From Fibrobacter sp. UBA1765 (lineage in GTDB: Bacteria > Fibrobacterota > Fibrobacteria > Fibrobacterales > Fibrobacteraceae), in contig DCGZ01000179.1 in the NCBI GenBank assembly GCA_002314675.1, forward strand, positions 239-19,495: a stretch of 19,257 nucleotides of DNA. The letters run 5' to 3'. A program made the translations under genes and the position numbers. Shown here one piece after another: positions 13,631 through 19,257 of this stretch (position 1 is the first letter of the stretch; the number at the start of each line of letters is the position of its first letter). The notes under the pieces were generated by a model. The model made no database searches, was not told the DNA's origin, and saw only the letters and a program-made list of their open reading frames with translations.

Positions 13631-14331
13631 TGGTCTCTCGCGAAGAAATGCTAAAAGCCTTGGTTATTCGCCAGGGTGCAGAAAATGTTGCCAAGTTGCA
13701 AGCAGCAACGGTTGCCGTGTGCGGACTTGGCGGTCTCGGGTCCAATGTTTCCATTTCACTTGCACGCGCTGGTGTCGGCAAATTGATACTGATTGACTTT
13801 GACTGCGTCGACGTTACCAATTTGCACCGCCAGCAGTATAAGGCAAGTCAGGTTGGTGTGGCGAAGGCAGTTGCCTTGCCCGAAAACTTACGAGAAATTG
13901 CTCCTTATTTGCAAATTGAGGCGCACGAAGTTCGCATTTCAGAAGAGAATGTGTTGGAACTTGTGGGCAAGGCAGATGTTGTTTGCGAGGCCTTTGACAA
14001 TGCAGAAAGCAAGGCGATGCTTGTAAATGCGGTTTTGGAACACAATGCTGAATTGCCAGCAGAAAAGCAGCAGTTTTTGGTGGCCGCAAGTGGCATGGCA
14101 GGTTTTGGTGATGCCAACAGCATTCAGACCCGTCGCGTTTCCAAGAAGTTTTATATGTGCGGAGACGGCGTAAGCGACGTGAACAATGGCATCGGCCTGG
14201 TCGCCCCGCGCGTTATGGCATGCGCCGCTCACGAGGCGCAAACCGTTGTAAGGCTAATTTGTGGAATGGACGGATTAGCTAAAGTACCAGAGCATATTGA
14301 AGAGCCCCCTCGGCAAGCTCGGGGTACTTAG
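13630..14331 (+). CDS. thiF: ThiS adenylyltransferase ThiF (short form)
   Basis: 233-aa E1-like enzyme that adenylates the C-terminus of ThiS. The nucleotide loop is CGLGGLGSNV (31-40), followed by LILIDFDCVDVTNLHRQQY (52-70) with the Asp56/Asp58 and Arg67 positions typical of the fold. The protein matches the compact ThiF family 2 found in clostridia and other anaerobes and lacks the MoeB-like zinc CxxC pairs. GGAGG ends 6 bases before ATG 13630 and is encoded within the last Gly codons of thiS, so the two genes are coupled. An in-frame TTG at 13627 is less likely. The last ten residues (EEPPRQARGT) come partly from a palindromic repeat and look like a recent C-terminal extension. Confidence 0.94.
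   Translation: MVSREEMLKALVIRQGAENVAKLQAATVAVCGLGGLGSNVSISLARAGVGKLILIDFDCVDVTNLHRQQYKASQVGVAKAVALPENLREIAPYLQIEAHEVRISEENVLELVGKADVVCEAFDNAESKAMLVNAVLEHNAELPAEKQQFLVAASGMAGFGDANSIQTRRVSKKFYMCGDGVSDVNNGIGLVAPRVMACAAHEAQTVVRLICGMDGLAKVPEHIEEPPRQARGT
14282..14329. repeat. Nested palindromes at the 3' end of thiF
   Basis: An inner palindrome CCCCTCGGCAAGCTCGGGG (14306-14324) is enclosed by outer arms AAGTACC (14282-14288) and GGTACTT (14323-14329). It runs through the final codons and stop of thiF. There is no T tract, so it is not an obvious terminator. The CCCC...GGGG palindrome is of a REP-like type that normally lies between genes. Confidence 0.6.
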
Positions 14332-14358
14332 AAGTTAATATGAGAAGCTTAAATGTAA

Positions 14359-14381
14359 GGTCGCTGAGCCTGCCGAAGCGA
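14359..14381. repeat. REP-like palindrome between thiF and thiG
   Basis: GGTCGCTGAGCCTGCCGAAG followed by CGA: TCGCT at 14361-14365 pairs with AGCGA at 14377-14381, with an imperfect centre. This GCTGAG..CGAAGC type of palindrome is a well-known dispersed repeat in many genomes. It is in the thiF-thiG spacer, 20 bases before the thiG ribosome-binding site, and could protect the mRNA 3' end or create differential expression within the operon. Confidence 0.6.
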
Positions 14382-14408
14382 AAGTTTAATAATTAAAGGA
14401 TTGCAAAG

Positions 14409-15179
14409 ATGGAAAACGATAAACTTGTTATTGGCGGTCACGAATTTAACTCCCGCTTTATCCTTGGTTCCGGCAAGTATTCCCTGAAGCTTATTGAAGC
14501 TGCAGTGAAGTATGCCGGTGCAGAAATCATTACTTGCGCAGTTCGTCGCGCAAACACGCAGGACCACGAAAATATTCTGGATTACATTCCAAAGAGCGCA
14601 ACGCTTTTGCCAAACACCTCTGGCGCACGCAACGCTGACGAAGCAGTTCGCATCGCACGCCTTGCCCGCGAACTGGGCTGCGGCGATTTCGTGAAAATCG
14701 AAATCATGCGCGACACAAAGTACCTGTTGCCAGACAACTACGAAACCATCAAGGCTACAGAAATCCTTGCAAAGGATGGCTTTGTGGTAATGCCTTACAT
14801 GTACCCGGATCTGAATTGCGCTCGTGACATGGTGAACGCCGGTGCCGCAGCGGTCATGCCGCTTGCTTCCCCGATTGGCTCTAACCGTGGCCTTTCTACA
14901 AAGGATTTTATCCAGATCTTGATTGACGAAATTGAACTCCCGATCATTGTGGATGCAGGCATCGGTAAGCCGTCTGAAGCTTGCGCTGCAATGGAAATGG
15001 GTGCCGCTGCTGTCATGGCAAACACCGCTCTTGCTACTGCCGGTGACTTGCCTCGCATGGCCGCCGCCTTCAAGTCTGCAATCGAAGCTGGTAGAAACGC
15101 ATACCTTGCAGGCCTCGGCCGTGTGCTTTCCCGTGGCGCAAGTTCCAGCGACCCACTCACAGGGTTCCTGAGAGATTAA
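14409..15179 (+). CDS. thiG: Thiazole synthase ThiG
   Basis: 256-aa TIM-barrel enzyme that condenses 1-deoxyxylulose-5-phosphate, dehydroglycine and ThiS-thiocarboxylate to the thiazole phosphate. Key features: FILGSGKYSL (18-27), the Schiff-base lysine Lys96 in GDFVKIEIM, the phosphate-binding Gly-rich loops PLASPIGSNRGLST (151-164) and VDAGIGKPSEACAAMEMGAAAVMANTALATA (181-211). Length and order are normal. AAAGGA lies 8 bases before the ATG. It starts 77 bases after thiF, separated by a REP-like palindrome. Glycine-rich C-terminus is intact. Regulated by the upstream TPP riboswitch as part of the operon. Confidence 0.98.
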   Translation: MENDKLVIGGHEFNSRFILGSGKYSLKLIEAAVKYAGAEIITCAVRRANTQDHENILDYIPKSATLLPNTSGARNADEAVRIARLARELGCGDFVKIEIMRDTKYLLPDNYETIKATEILAKDGFVVMPYMYPDLNCARDMVNAGAAAVMPLASPIGSNRGLSTKDFIQILIDEIELPIIVDAGIGKPSEACAAMEMGAAAVMANTALATAGDLPRMAAAFKSAIEAGRNAYLAGLGRVLSRGASSSDPLTGFLRD

Positions 15180-15180
15180 G

Positions 15181-15345
15181 AGGTACGCTGCGCTTGAGGT
15201 CGGTCGCTTTGCTCCCTTCGAGGTATGAGGTCGGTCACTTCGTGACCTTTGAGGTTTAGAGGCTTTCTGCTTGACTCTCCCCATACCTCTAGCAGCGAAG
15301 CTGCGTACCTCACACCTCAAAGCATCCGAAGGATGCGCCCTGATT
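15181..15345. repeat. Mosaic of GAGGT-bordered palindromes between thiG and thiH
   Basis: The whole 190-base thiG-thiH spacer is built of short units. GAGGT or its complement ACCTC recurs about nine times, in forward orientation on the left and inverted on the right. Hairpins with a GAA/TTC loop: GGTCAC-TTC-GTGACC (15233-15247), GCAGC-GAA-GCTGC (15292-15304) and GCATCC-GAA-GGATGC (15322-15336). The last 38 bases match 12-48. No T tract marks a terminator, so read-through into thiH is plausible. Confidence 0.8.
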
Positions 15346-15370
15346 TAGATCATCCTACTGTCTACTACCT

Positions 15371-16705
15371 ATGAACAACTACAACGACGAACGTTATTTT
15401 ATTGATTCCGACACTTTGTCGCCGGAGGCTTTGGAACGCAAGCACCGCATCGAGACCGACCCCAGCGCCCGCTCAAACCACATGGAATACATGAAGGGCA
15501 TGGAAGTTATCAAGTCCGACATCCACGACAAGGTCATGGGCCATGTGGATTCCGTTGACTTTAGTAAATATACCGCCCGCGATGTAAAGGCTGCTCTTGA
15601 ACACGACACTTGCACTGTGGAAGATTTCAAGGCACTCCTTTCTCCTGCCGCCGCCCCGTTCCTTGAACAGATGGCCCAGAAGGCAAAACTAGAAACAAGC
15701 AAGCATTTCGGAAACACGGTCTATTTCTTCACTCCGCTCTACATTGCAAACTACTGCGAAAACTACTGCGTCTATTGTGGCTTCAACTGCTACAACAAAA
15801 TCAAGCGCATGCAGCTTTCCATGGAGCAGATCGAGCACGAAATGAAGGTCATCGCCGACAGCGGCATGGAAGAAGTGCTGATCCTCACCGGCGAAAGCCG
15901 CGCCAAGAGCAGCGTGGAATACATCGGCGAAGCCTGCAAGATTGCCCACAAGTACTTCCGTATGGTGGGTGTAGAAGTTTACCCCATGAACACGGACGAA
16001 TACAAGTACCTGCACGAATGCGGCGTTGACTACGTTACCGTTTTCCAGGAAACCTACGACAAGGACCGTTACGAACAGCTTCACCTGCTGGGTCACAAGA
16101 GAATTTATCCGTACCGTTTCGATTCCCAGGAACGAGCTCTCATGGGTGGCATGCGCGGCTGCGGTTTCTCCGCATTGCTGGGCCTTTCCGACTTCCGCAA
16201 GGATGCCCTGGCTAGCGCGCTGCACGTATTCTATTTGCAGAAGAAGTATCCTCATGCAGAAATGAGCCTGTCCTGCCCACGCCTTCGTCCCATCGTGAAC
16301 AACGACAAGATTAACCCTCTTGACGTTCACGAAAAGGAACTTTGCCAGGTACTGTGCGCCTACCGCATCTTCATGCCCTTCGTTGGCATTACCGTCTCCA
16401 GCCGCGAAAGCAAGGAATTCCGCAACGGCATCGTAAAGATCGCCGCCACAAAGATTTCTGCAGGCGTCTCTACAGGCGTTGGCGACCACGAAGAAAAGTA
16501 CAAGAAGGACGAATGCAAGCCCCGCACCACTGAAGAAAATGCCCGCGCAGCAGAAACCGGTGGCAACGCAGCAGCTACAGAGTCCGAAGATGCCGGCGGC
16601 GACGAACAGTTCGAAATCAACGATTCCCGCAGTTTGAACACCATGTACAAGGATATCAGCGACGAAGGCCTCCAGCCAGTGCTCAACGATTACCTGTACG
16701 TGTAA
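15371..16705 (+). CDS. thiH: 2-iminoacetate synthase ThiH (radical SAM tyrosine lyase)
   Basis: Splits tyrosine to dehydroglycine and p-cresol for ThiG, using S-adenosylmethionine and a [4Fe-4S] cluster; oxygen-sensitive, so it fits an anaerobe. Cluster cysteines are Cys129, Cys133 and Cys136 in CENYCVYCGF. Other family blocks are FGNTVYFFTPLY (113-124), NKIKRMQLS, VFQETYDKDRY, ALLGLSDFRKDAL and SRESKEFRNG. At 444 aa it is longer than E. coli ThiH (377 aa), because of an N-terminal extension of about 45 residues and an Ala/Glu/Gly-rich low-complexity insert at about 374-410, just before DEQFEINDSRS. No Shine-Dalgarno is obvious before the ATG. A terminator follows at 16725. Confidence 0.97.
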   Translation: MNNYNDERYFIDSDTLSPEALERKHRIETDPSARSNHMEYMKGMEVIKSDIHDKVMGHVDSVDFSKYTARDVKAALEHDTCTVEDFKALLSPAAAPFLEQMAQKAKLETSKHFGNTVYFFTPLYIANYCENYCVYCGFNCYNKIKRMQLSMEQIEHEMKVIADSGMEEVLILTGESRAKSSVEYIGEACKIAHKYFRMVGVEVYPMNTDEYKYLHECGVDYVTVFQETYDKDRYEQLHLLGHKRIYPYRFDSQERALMGGMRGCGFSALLGLSDFRKDALASALHVFYLQKKYPHAEMSLSCPRLRPIVNNDKINPLDVHEKELCQVLCAYRIFMPFVGITVSSRESKEFRNGIVKIAATKISAGVSTGVGDHEEKYKKDECKPRTTEENARAAETGGNAAATESEDAGGDEQFEINDSRSLNTMYKDISDEGLQPVLNDYLYV

Positions 16706-16724
16706 TTATTTGAAACAATTGTGT

Positions 16725-16755
16725 AAAAAATGCAGGTTTTTAGCCTGCATTTTCT
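16725..16755 (+). terminator. Rho-independent terminator after thiH
   Basis: Stem AAAATGCAGG / CCTGCATTTT (16727-16736 and 16744-16753) with loop TTTTTAG, followed by a TTCTCTT tract. It closes the riboswitch-controlled thiSFGH unit before the GGDEF gene. Confidence 0.88.
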
Positions 16756-16861
16756 CTTATCAAGCGTTTTTAGCACATAAAAAGGTTTAATTACTTCAAA
16801 AAAAATATAGCGCAAGAACATCCTTTTTATTAGATTTCCTTGCAGTTCACAGGAGATTGTT

Positions 16862-18427
16862 GTGATTCACACACTATATTGGATAATTGATGTTTCTTAC
16901 ATAATAGTCCTTGCTATTATACTCCGCCAAGCCTATGTATATAGGGATGTTCTTTCTCCAGTCGACAGATCCTACAGAGTTCTCCTTTCATGGGTCACCT
17001 TTTTCTGTTTTCTTGATACCGTTTGGGGCATAGCGGCAACCACACAGGTTGGCGACCCATCGTTACTCTTTGTTCTTTCTTCTCTTTTTCATATTTCAAC
17101 GGTTGCCACGGCAAATTTTTGGCTTTATTTTGTCCTTACCTATCTTCAAAAAGAAATCAGCAATTCACATATCTACAAGATTATTGGTGGTGCAATTGCA
17201 GGATTTCAAATTATACTCGTAGCCATAAATTGCTTTACACCAACAATATTTTCTATAACCGAAGATTATTTGTACAAGGTGGAACCACTCAGATATGTAG
17301 CATTCATAAATCAATATATAATTTATTTTGGCATCGGCATTATGACCGCAATTGCCGCTCTAAAAAAGAAAGACGAAAGCCGCAAAACATTTTTTTCAGT
17401 CTTCATGTTCGTACTGGCACCAGTACTTTGCGGAGCATTCCAGTTACTATACCCAGAATACCCATTTCACTCCATTGGCTACTTTATCGGCTGTTGCATA
17501 ATCCATATATTTATTGCAGCCAAGGAACGTAACGACCGCCTGGTTATAGCTTCAACAACAGATTCCTTGACAAATGCCTTTAATCGAAATGCCTACGAAG
17601 AAGATTTTAAAAAGTATAGAAATGAACCTATTGATGACGATTTAATAATCTTTTCCATCGACATTAATGGCTTAAAACAAACAAACGATACACTCGGTCA
17701 TCTTGTAGGCGATGAACTAATTATTGGTTCAGGTCAATGCATATCGAATGCCTTCGCTGGTTGCGGCAAGGTATACCGTGTTGGCGGCGACGAATTCATG
17801 GTAGTCGTCCATTACGATGGTGATGGCTCAGATTTCAAGTCAAAGCTCATCGAAGAAACCCTTCATTGGCAAGGTGAAAAAGCTAAGGAAATTTCATTAT
17901 CCATTGGATATGCCGAAAAAAGCAAGATGCCTAACGCTAGCTTAATAGATCTAAAGAAAGCTGCCGACAAAATGATGTATGCAGACAAGGATCTCTACTA
18001 TCAAACCAAGGGCGTAGACCGTCGCGGGCAACGAGAAGCATTCGATGCGATTTGCCACTCCTATACAAAAATACTAAAGGTCAATCTTACTAGCGATTCC
18101 TACAAGATCATACAGATTGATCCAGAAGAAAAGGATTTAAAGTTCGGCTTTGCAGAAAACATTTCAACCTGGCTTCGTAACTTCGGCCTTTCTGGCCAAG
18201 TACATCCAGATGATCTTGACAATTACCTAAACCAAACAAATATCACCTATTTAAGAAACTACTTTAAAAACGGTTGTTCTTCAATTGGAATTTTCTATAG
18301 AAGACGTTCCAGTTTTGGCTACAATGCCGTGATGCTAGAAATGCTTAAGGCAGATGATTACACCGACACAAACCAAAGCATGTTCCTTTATCTAAAGGAC
18401 ATTGGCAACAAGATTGTTTACGCATAG
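16862..18427 (+). CDS. Membrane-bound GGDEF protein, putative diguanylate cyclase
   Basis: 521-aa inner-membrane protein expected to make the second messenger c-di-GMP from GTP. About seven hydrophobic segments fill residues 1-220 (a 7TM-type sensor module). A GGDEF domain spans about 230-390, with metal-binding SIDINGLKQTNDTLGH (Asp267) and the intact GGDEF motif at 308-312. The RxxD inhibitory site expected just before GGDEF is absent (AFAGCGKVY instead). Residues about 400-521 form a PAS-like or unknown C-terminal domain. The GTG start is preceded by AGGAGA at 5 bases. It sits between thiH and thiE and ends 3 bases before the thiE ATG, so the pair is likely co-expressed. Confidence 0.93.
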   Translation: MIHTLYWIIDVSYIIVLAIILRQAYVYRDVLSPVDRSYRVLLSWVTFFCFLDTVWGIAATTQVGDPSLLFVLSSLFHISTVATANFWLYFVLTYLQKEISNSHIYKIIGGAIAGFQIILVAINCFTPTIFSITEDYLYKVEPLRYVAFINQYIIYFGIGIMTAIAALKKKDESRKTFFSVFMFVLAPVLCGAFQLLYPEYPFHSIGYFIGCCIIHIFIAAKERNDRLVIASTTDSLTNAFNRNAYEEDFKKYRNEPIDDDLIIFSIDINGLKQTNDTLGHLVGDELIIGSGQCISNAFAGCGKVYRVGGDEFMVVVHYDGDGSDFKSKLIEETLHWQGEKAKEISLSIGYAEKSKMPNASLIDLKKAADKMMYADKDLYYQTKGVDRRGQREAFDAICHSYTKILKVNLTSDSYKIIQIDPEEKDLKFGFAENISTWLRNFGLSGQVHPDDLDNYLNQTNITYLRNYFKNGCSSIGIFYRRRSSFGYNAVMLEMLKADDYTDTNQSMFLYLKDIGNKIVYA

Positions 18428-18430
18428 TAT

Positions 18431-19054
18431 ATGAAACTCGATACCACACTTTATTTTATAACGGACAGTTCCACGGTTCCTGCCGAAAAATTTTTGCCAT
18501 CCGTTGAAGCTGCATGCAAAGGCGGAGCTACAATTATTCAGCTTCGTGAAAAAAACAAAAGCACTCGTGAATACATGGAACTTGCAACAGCCGTTCACGA
18601 AATTACAAGCCGTTACAATGTACCGTTAATCATTGATGATCGTGTAGACGTCGCACTTGCCATTCACGCTGAAGGTGTTCATGTCGGTCAAACTGACATG
18701 CCTGTTGCTACTGCTCGCAAACTCATGGGACCAGATAAAATTATCGGCGCAACAACAAAGACCGTGCCACAAGCTCTCGAGGCTTACAGCCAGGGCGCAG
18801 ACTATTGCGGAGTCGGTGCAATCTACCCTACTACAACCAAAGTTGTAACCATTTTGACAAGCGTAGACACGCTAAAGGAAATTGTCAAGGCAGTGCCAAT
18901 CCCGGTGAACGCCATCGGTGGCTTAAACAAGACAAATATCGATGTCTTAAAGGGTTCTGGAATTTCTGGCATCTGTGCAGTTTCTGCAATTCAAAAAGCA
19001 GAAGACCCCGAATCCGCTACAAGGGAATTGAAAAAAGCATTCCTCGAACTATAA
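18431..19054 (+). CDS. thiE: Thiamine-phosphate synthase
   Basis: 207-aa TIM-barrel enzyme joining hydroxymethylpyrimidine diphosphate and thiazole phosphate to thiamine phosphate. Motifs: LYFITDSS (7-14), TIIQLREK (36-43), LIIDDRVDVALAI (67-79), GVHVGQTDMP (83-92), GVGAIYPTTTK (137-147) and VNAIGG (170-175). The ATG follows the GGDEF stop by three bases with no ribosome-binding site, so translation probably depends on coupling to the GGDEF gene. It is cut off from the TPP riboswitch by the terminator at 16725, so it may escape thiamine control unless read-through occurs. Terminator at 19077. Confidence 0.97.
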   Translation: MKLDTTLYFITDSSTVPAEKFLPSVEAACKGGATIIQLREKNKSTREYMELATAVHEITSRYNVPLIIDDRVDVALAIHAEGVHVGQTDMPVATARKLMGPDKIIGATTKTVPQALEAYSQGADYCGVGAIYPTTTKVVTILTSVDTLKEIVKAVPIPVNAIGGLNKTNIDVLKGSGISGICAVSAIQKAEDPESATRELKKAFLEL

Positions 19055-19076
19055 AAAATTGTAGCAAACAAAAAGA

Positions 19077-19110
19077 AAAAGCCGCCCACATTTCCGTGAG
19101 CGGCTTTTAA
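19077..19110 (+). terminator. Rho-independent terminator after thiE
   Basis: Stem AAAAGCCGCCCAC / GTGAGCGGCTTTT with one mismatch and loop ATTTCC, ending in a T run. The A-rich left flank means it may also work for the convergent dehydrogenase gene on the minus strand. Confidence 0.88.
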
Positions 19111-19166
19111 CGAGTCTATATCCGGGAGGCCGAGTGCGGTGCATTCCCGCGAATCTCTCGTCTGTA

Positions 19167-19179
19167 GGCACGTAGTGCC
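19167..19179. repeat. Palindrome GGCAC-GTA-GTGCC
   Basis: Short perfect palindrome between the thiE terminator and the convergent dehydrogenase stop. It resembles GGCAC-CAA-GTGCC at 13183-13195. Directly before it lies ATCTCTCGTCT (19153-19163), identical to 8761-8771. Confidence 0.45.
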
Positions 19180-19194
19180 GTTCTTTCGTCTAAA

Positions 19195-19257
19195 CTACAT
19201 GCAGGTGTAGCCGCCGTCAACCGGAACCATGATGCCGGTAACGTAGCTGGAAGCCTT
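19195..19257 (-). CDS. Short-chain dehydrogenase/reductase, C-terminal fragment
   Basis: The last 20 codons of a minus-strand gene cut by the window edge: KASSYVTGIMVPVDGGYTCM followed by TAG. The S-x-Y-V-T-G-x-x-x-x-V-D-G-G ending is the conserved C-terminus of SDR-family NAD(P)-dependent oxidoreductases (FabG-like, gluconate dehydrogenase-like). The substrate cannot be told from this fragment. Confidence 0.85.
   Translation of the reverse strand, partial: KASSYVTGIMVPVDGGYTCM

Noticed and set aside
14349..15320. 323-codon open frame on the minus strand
   Set aside because: Antisense to thiG and running through the palindromic spacer; Cys- and His-rich composition without any domain indicates a shadow frame.
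15181..15345. Transcription terminator between thiG and thiH
   Set aside because: The hairpins are strong but none is followed by a T tract, so they are recorded as repeats.
15689..16489. 266-codon open frame on the minus strand
   Set aside because: Antisense to thiH over its conserved radical-SAM core; shadow of codon bias.
16756..16861. Second TPP riboswitch in front of the GGDEF-thiE unit
   Set aside because: No CTGAGA or GGATAATGCCA-like core is present in this stretch; only A/T-rich sequence and the AGGAGA ribosome-binding site were seen.

Overview
The window looks like chromosomal DNA from an anaerobic Gram-negative bacterium of the Fibrobacter type. This is an inference from several signs together: secreted or lipid-anchored proteins with tetraserine-rich linkers, beta-barrel-like outer-membrane proteins ending in an aromatic or hydrophobic residue, an oxygen-sensitive radical-SAM ThiH instead of ThiO, TAnnTTTG-like promoter boxes as known from the Bacteroidetes/FCB group, and many short palindromic intergenic repeats. 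No species can be fixed from the sequence alone. Nothing suggests a phage, an integron or an insertion sequence.

Layout, left to right. 1-122 carries a palindromic repeat. 123-1809 holds trmFO (tRNA m5U54 methylation) and an overlapping 118-aa unknown gene. 1798-2238 (-) encodes a small lipoprotein that overlaps the previous gene tail to tail and shares a divergent promoter region with proA (2315-3586, proline synthesis). A Ser-rich lipoprotein (3626-4696) and hisI (4758-5102, histidine synthesis) follow. The gap 5103-5508 contains a 19-bp tandem repeat and a three-palindrome element (copy A). A PD-(D/E)XK-like protein gene (5509-6330) converges on a two-gene minus-strand operon of exported, probably outer-membrane proteins (8307 to 6332). 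The gap 8308-8843 contains copy B of the three-palindrome element. aspS (8844-10632) follows and is broken by a one-base insertion near 10092. A coiled-coil plus barrel outer-membrane protein (10777-12291), a flavin-reductase-like protein (12328-12885, -) and a 65-aa unknown gene (12961-13158, -) come next.

The right third is a thiamine locus. A TPP riboswitch (13338-13420) precedes thiS, thiF, thiG and thiH, which build the thiazole half of thiamine: ThiF charges the ThiS C-terminus, ThiS carries sulfur, ThiH makes dehydroglycine from tyrosine, and ThiG closes the ring with deoxyxylulose phosphate. A terminator ends this unit after thiH. A membrane GGDEF (diguanylate cyclase) gene and thiE, which couples thiazole and pyrimidine phosphates, form a separate unit with its own terminator. 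thiC and thiD are not in the window. The extreme right end holds the last 20 codons of a short-chain dehydrogenase on the minus strand.

The most striking unexplained structure is the pair of three-palindrome elements (5198-5423 and 8449-8674). They have the same arm sequences, arm-specific variants and spacings, while the DNA between the arms has diverged. Other points of interest are hairpins with a constant GAA/TTC loop and changing but still paired stems, several genes with a promoter-like TATATT box so close to the start codon that the mRNA may be leaderless, and the placement of thiE behind a c-di-GMP synthase gene.
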